A stretch of 31,985 bases of DNA from contig CAICTM010001308.1 in the NCBI GenBank assembly GCA_903772945.1, positions 1 to 31,985 of the forward strand, written 5' to 3'. Below, piece after piece: positions 29,919-31,985 of the stretch. Every line of letters starts with the position of its first letter. Position 1 is the first letter of the stretch. Under the pieces are notes generated by a model that worked only from the letters and a program-made list of their open reading frames with translations, ran no database searches and was not told where the DNA came from. The position numbers and the translations under genes are program-made. This DNA is from Seminavis robusta. Lineage: Eukaryota; Bacillariophyta; Bacillariophyceae; Naviculales; Naviculaceae.

Positions 29919-30209
29919 CGAGCGCAGACAAGCTGCGCTCGCCCAGAGCAGCTAGGCACGACTAGTAGAGGATTAGGTGAGTGGAGAGACTCGGCCATTT
30001 ACTGAGCCGACCGTCTCCAGTCCCCGGGGTACCATCCGGGACTGGGGAGTCCCGGATGGATCCCACACGGCGAAAGGGAGTCCCGGGAATGTGATGTTCC
30101 ACGGGACAGCCTTGAGTCGTGCAACCCAAAAGCCAAAGGCAGTTCAGGGAGGGAGCGTAGTGGGGTGGGAGAAGTAACCCCCTGTCCAGGTGTAGGCGAG
30201 GACAGGGGG
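29919..30209. repeat. Cluster of four strong hairpins
   Basis: (1) CGAGCGCAG / CTGCGCTCG, 29919-29927 and 29933-29941, 5-nt loop. (2) GAGACTCGGC / GCCGA-cc-GTCTC, 29986-29995 and 30006-30017, 10-nt loop and a 2-nt bulge. (3) CCATCCGGGACT / AGTCCCGGATGG, 30032-30043 and 30048-30059, loop GGGG. (4) CCCCCTGTCC / GGACAGGGGG, 30178-30187 and 30200-30209, 12-nt loop, 17 bp past the recombinase stop. Stems 1, 3 and 4 are perfect. CCAGTCCC (30018-30025) can also pair with GGGACTGG (30038-30045), so region 3 can refold. The last hairpin could end or stabilise the recombinase transcript, and the set could be the structured end of a mobile element. Confidence 0.85.
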
Positions 30210-30226
30210 CCGAGGGCTAGGGTAGG

Positions 30227-31191
30227 TTAGTCCTCGTAGAGTTCTTCGTGGAGAAGAATCTCGTTGAAGTGTTGGGGCGCTTGCGCCGGGAGTAGGTGGC
30301 GATCGTAGGTGCCTCCCGGGAAGTTGTACGCCCCATGGTCCAACATCTGTTGGGAGTAGTGGTGGGTGGCGGCAGCGGCTTGGATGCGCAGGTAGCGGAG
30401 CATGGCGTCGGACTTCCAGCGGCCGAGAAGGCGGATGGCATCCGAGTCAACATGTGCGCAGAGAAGGGCTGTGGCACCACCAGGACGGGGGGAGCGGGCA
30501 GAGACCTTGTCAGGGTTGATGCCGGTGTCGTGGGAGATGAGGGCCGCAGCGTGGCGGAGGGCGTTGGTGATGAACTGGGGCTTCACAGGATACCACCGGT
30601 TGCGGGCCGCATTGAAGTGGTTGAAGAGGGGAGTATCGGCATCGGCGCCGTTGGTACGGAGGTGGTAGACCACACGCGCGAGCGACTTCACCGGGCAAAG
30701 CCACGGATCAGAGGTCGGGCGGTGGCCCACGGATTCGCCGCGGATAGCATTCTTTTGGTCAGTGAACGTAAACGTGGCATCGGTGATGCACGCGTGGTTT
30801 TTCGCGTCATTCAAAGAGATGGTGTCTCCGCGGACTTGGAGGCCGCCGCGGACAGTGAAGGAGACATCACAGAGGCGAAATGCTTGGCTTCGGGATTCAG
30901 GGTTCCCCGTATCCAGGTACTTCGCAGGGCGTAGAAGCCAGAAGAAGGCCAGGATGCAGAGGTCGCGGATGTGGTGGTTGAGGGTTCCCCAGGTGGCGTC
31001 GTCATAGTCCAGGGCATCGAGCATAGCTCGGAGGATGGAGAGGTTGACGGGGTAGGCTCGGTCAGGGGGTCCATCTTCATCCCTGAGCCCTTTGAGGAAA
31101 GCAGCGAGTATTGGATGGTTGTGGTCGGATCCTGCTTTGAGCTTTCTGGGATCCGGGTGACCCAGGTCAGTTGCAATACACGGCTCTTAGC
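30227..31191 (-). mobile_element. 5'-truncated tyrosine recombinase of a mobile element
   Basis: A frame is open on minus from just inside a stop at about 31192 to 30227. The first ATG is at 31024 (265 aa), but similar-looking sequence precedes it (HPDPRKLKAG, HPILAAFLKGLRDEDGP), so the gene was longer and its start is lost. Numbering from the 31024 ATG: Arg32 in FFWLLRPAKYL, Lys91 in TFTDQKNAIRG, Arg180 in ARSPRPGGATALL (the usual His of HxxR is Arg177), Trp203 in LLGRWKSDAML and Tyr211 in RYLR form the R-K-xxxR-W-Y set of the catalytic domain. This style (LLRP, SxRxGGATAL, GRW.S.AM.RYL) is that of Crypton/DIRS-type and algal orphan recombinases, which cut and join DNA via the tyrosine. GC is clearly higher than in neighbouring genes, a sign of separate origin. 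No reverse transcriptase lies in the window. Confidence 0.8.
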
Positions 31192-31379
31192 CTTATTCGT
31201 GTTGGAGGAAACATACCTGACACCTCTTTACTATTGACTCGTGTATTAATCATCTAGTCCGGTTCGCATGCAAATTGATCATGCAAGGAACCAAGGGAGT
31301 TTTAGGTCTAAAGTGTTGCGGGGGTCCTTATATCCAATTCAATCACAAGAAATTGCTATGCACCACCAGAAAATCCTCA

Positions 31380-31460
31380 CTTTTGCTTTACAGCTTAATC
31401 CAAAACCAAATTACTCCCCAATAAGCTGCAGTTTTACTAGCTAACACTGTAAAGCAAAAG
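31380..31460. repeat. 14-bp perfect inverted repeat, 53-nt spacer
   Basis: CTTTTGCTTTACAG (31380-31393) and CTGTAAAGCAAAAG (31447-31460) are exact reverse complements. The inner flanks add a partial match (GCTTA and TAAGC). The 81-bp unit has the shape of a very small MITE or hairpin. Confidence 0.85.
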
Positions 31461-31516
31461 GCCATCTCGAGCTACTACTACCGATCTCGAGATCGATATC
31501 AAGGTAAAACATAACA

Positions 31517-31544
31517 AGTCAAAGTGTATTAGTCAAAGTGTATT
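31517..31544. repeat. Perfect tandem duplication of a 14-mer
   Basis: AGTCAAAGTGTATT occurs twice with no gap (31517-31530, 31531-31544). It may be a local slippage duplication or a target-site trace. Confidence 0.9.
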
Positions 31545-31914
31545 GAGTTAACACCTGCAACAGGAGAGGTGCGCAAATACTGCACACAGCTACACTATCA
31601 GAGCATCGAAAAGCCTCTAACACGAAAGAGGTGCTTGCGCGGGATTCCCATTGCCTACCATACAGTCGCCGATACATACTGGACAAGTGACTTCGGCCGG
31701 AGTACACGGTAACCAAGTGTATCAGCAGATCAAGCACGTGAACTGAACAGGTTACGTCCGGAAGCAAGGAAATCCGGCTCTTATTCAAGGAGTTGAAGCC
31801 GATTACGTCATCGCGCGAGATTTCGTGATTTTCATACGTCTCATACATCGAGCAGAAGTCAACGCACGGGATCAAGATAGATCCTGACACAGACGTCGCA
31901 AGCAAGAGTCCCAT
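31519..31914 (-). CDS. Unassigned ORF (131 aa), doubtful
   Basis: It opens with ATG at 31914-31912 (MGLLLATSVSGSILI) and runs 131 codons to a TGA made by the tandem 14-mer. The N-terminus is hydrophobic and could pass for a signal peptide; the middle holds ENHEISRDDVIGFNSLNKSR, and the end is Leu/Thr-rich. No family motif or intron is evident, and the surroundings are repeat-rich. Chance or a relic of a mobile element is as likely as a gene. Confidence 0.2.
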   Translation of the reverse strand: MGLLLATSVSGSILIPCVDFCSMYETYENHEISRDDVIGFNSLNKSRISLLPDVTCSVHVLDLLIHLVTVYSGRSHLSSMYRRLYGRQWESRASTSFVLEAFRCSDSVAVCSICAPLLLQVLTQYTLTNTL

Positions 31915-31985
31915 ACATCAATCGATAGAGGACATCAGCCGCAATCTCTGAGTATAGTGCAAGCTTCTAACTCAATCTCTTCTCT

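Larger units (their letters stand above)
31192..31985. other. Flank of the recombinase, repeats, no firm gene
   Basis: Contains a 14-bp inverted repeat (31380-31460), a tandem 14-mer (31517-31544), and AT-rich DNA at 31200-31440. A minus-strand frame of 131 codons with a true ATG (31914-31519) ends inside the tandem 14-mer; its sequence (ISLLPDVTCSVHVLDLLIHLV) is not recognised. The region could be the lost 5' part of the recombinase element or a retrotransposon LTR, but no terminal repeat pair is visible within the window. Confidence 0.4.

Noticed and set aside
30296..30934. 212-codon plus-strand frame opposite the recombinase
   Set aside because: A high-GC antisense shadow; the minus frame carries the catalytic residues.
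1..31985. CRISPR arrays, bacterial-type defence operons, rRNA genes
   Set aside because: No spaced direct repeats of the right size, no operon spacing, and no rRNA-like sequence were seen; the genes are eukaryotic with introns.

Overview
The window is nuclear DNA of a unicellular eukaryotic alga, most likely a pennate diatom (inference). The basis is gene density of about one gene per 2.3 kb, short GT-AG introns (mostly 74-231 nt), housekeeping proteins of clear eukaryotic type, TSUP and GT47 families common in stramenopile algae, and gaps full of short palindromes (TACCGGTA, TACCGTACGGTA, GCTAGCTAGC). No rRNA, tRNA, CRISPR or bacterial-type operon was found.

Layout. 1-1414: no gene seen except a TATA-like element. 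1415-2770: a decayed, unrecognised gene. 3045-27272: a compact, mostly single-copy housekeeping block whose genes alternate strand almost without break: RPB11 (+), TSUP/TauE-family transporter (-), AP-2 mu (+), CWC21/SRRM2-like splicing factor (-), S41-like surface protein (+), PP2C phosphatase (+), a 96-aa membrane protein (-), exostosin-type GT47 (+), SWI3/SMARCC (-), PRKRIP1 (+), Rab5 (-), NOC3 (+), and a small Ser/Arg-rich protein (-). Most neighbours share either a divergent promoter gap of 0.3-0.8 kb or a convergent 3' gap.

27273-31985 is different: no intact host gene, many palindromes, a broken peptidase-M19 (membrane dipeptidase) pseudogene on the minus strand, and a GC-rich, 5'-truncated tyrosine recombinase gene (R-K-RxxR-W-Y residues visible) with a cluster of strong hairpins just beyond its 3' end. 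This is the accessory part of the window and the best place for a mobile element that has not been described.

The housekeeping genes do not form one pathway. They cover transcription (RPB11), chromatin remodelling (SMARCC), splicing (CWC21, PRKRIP1), ribosome assembly (NOC3) and endocytic traffic (AP-2 mu, Rab5). All exon boundaries were set by eye from GT/AG sites, reading frame and family conservation, without transcript data.
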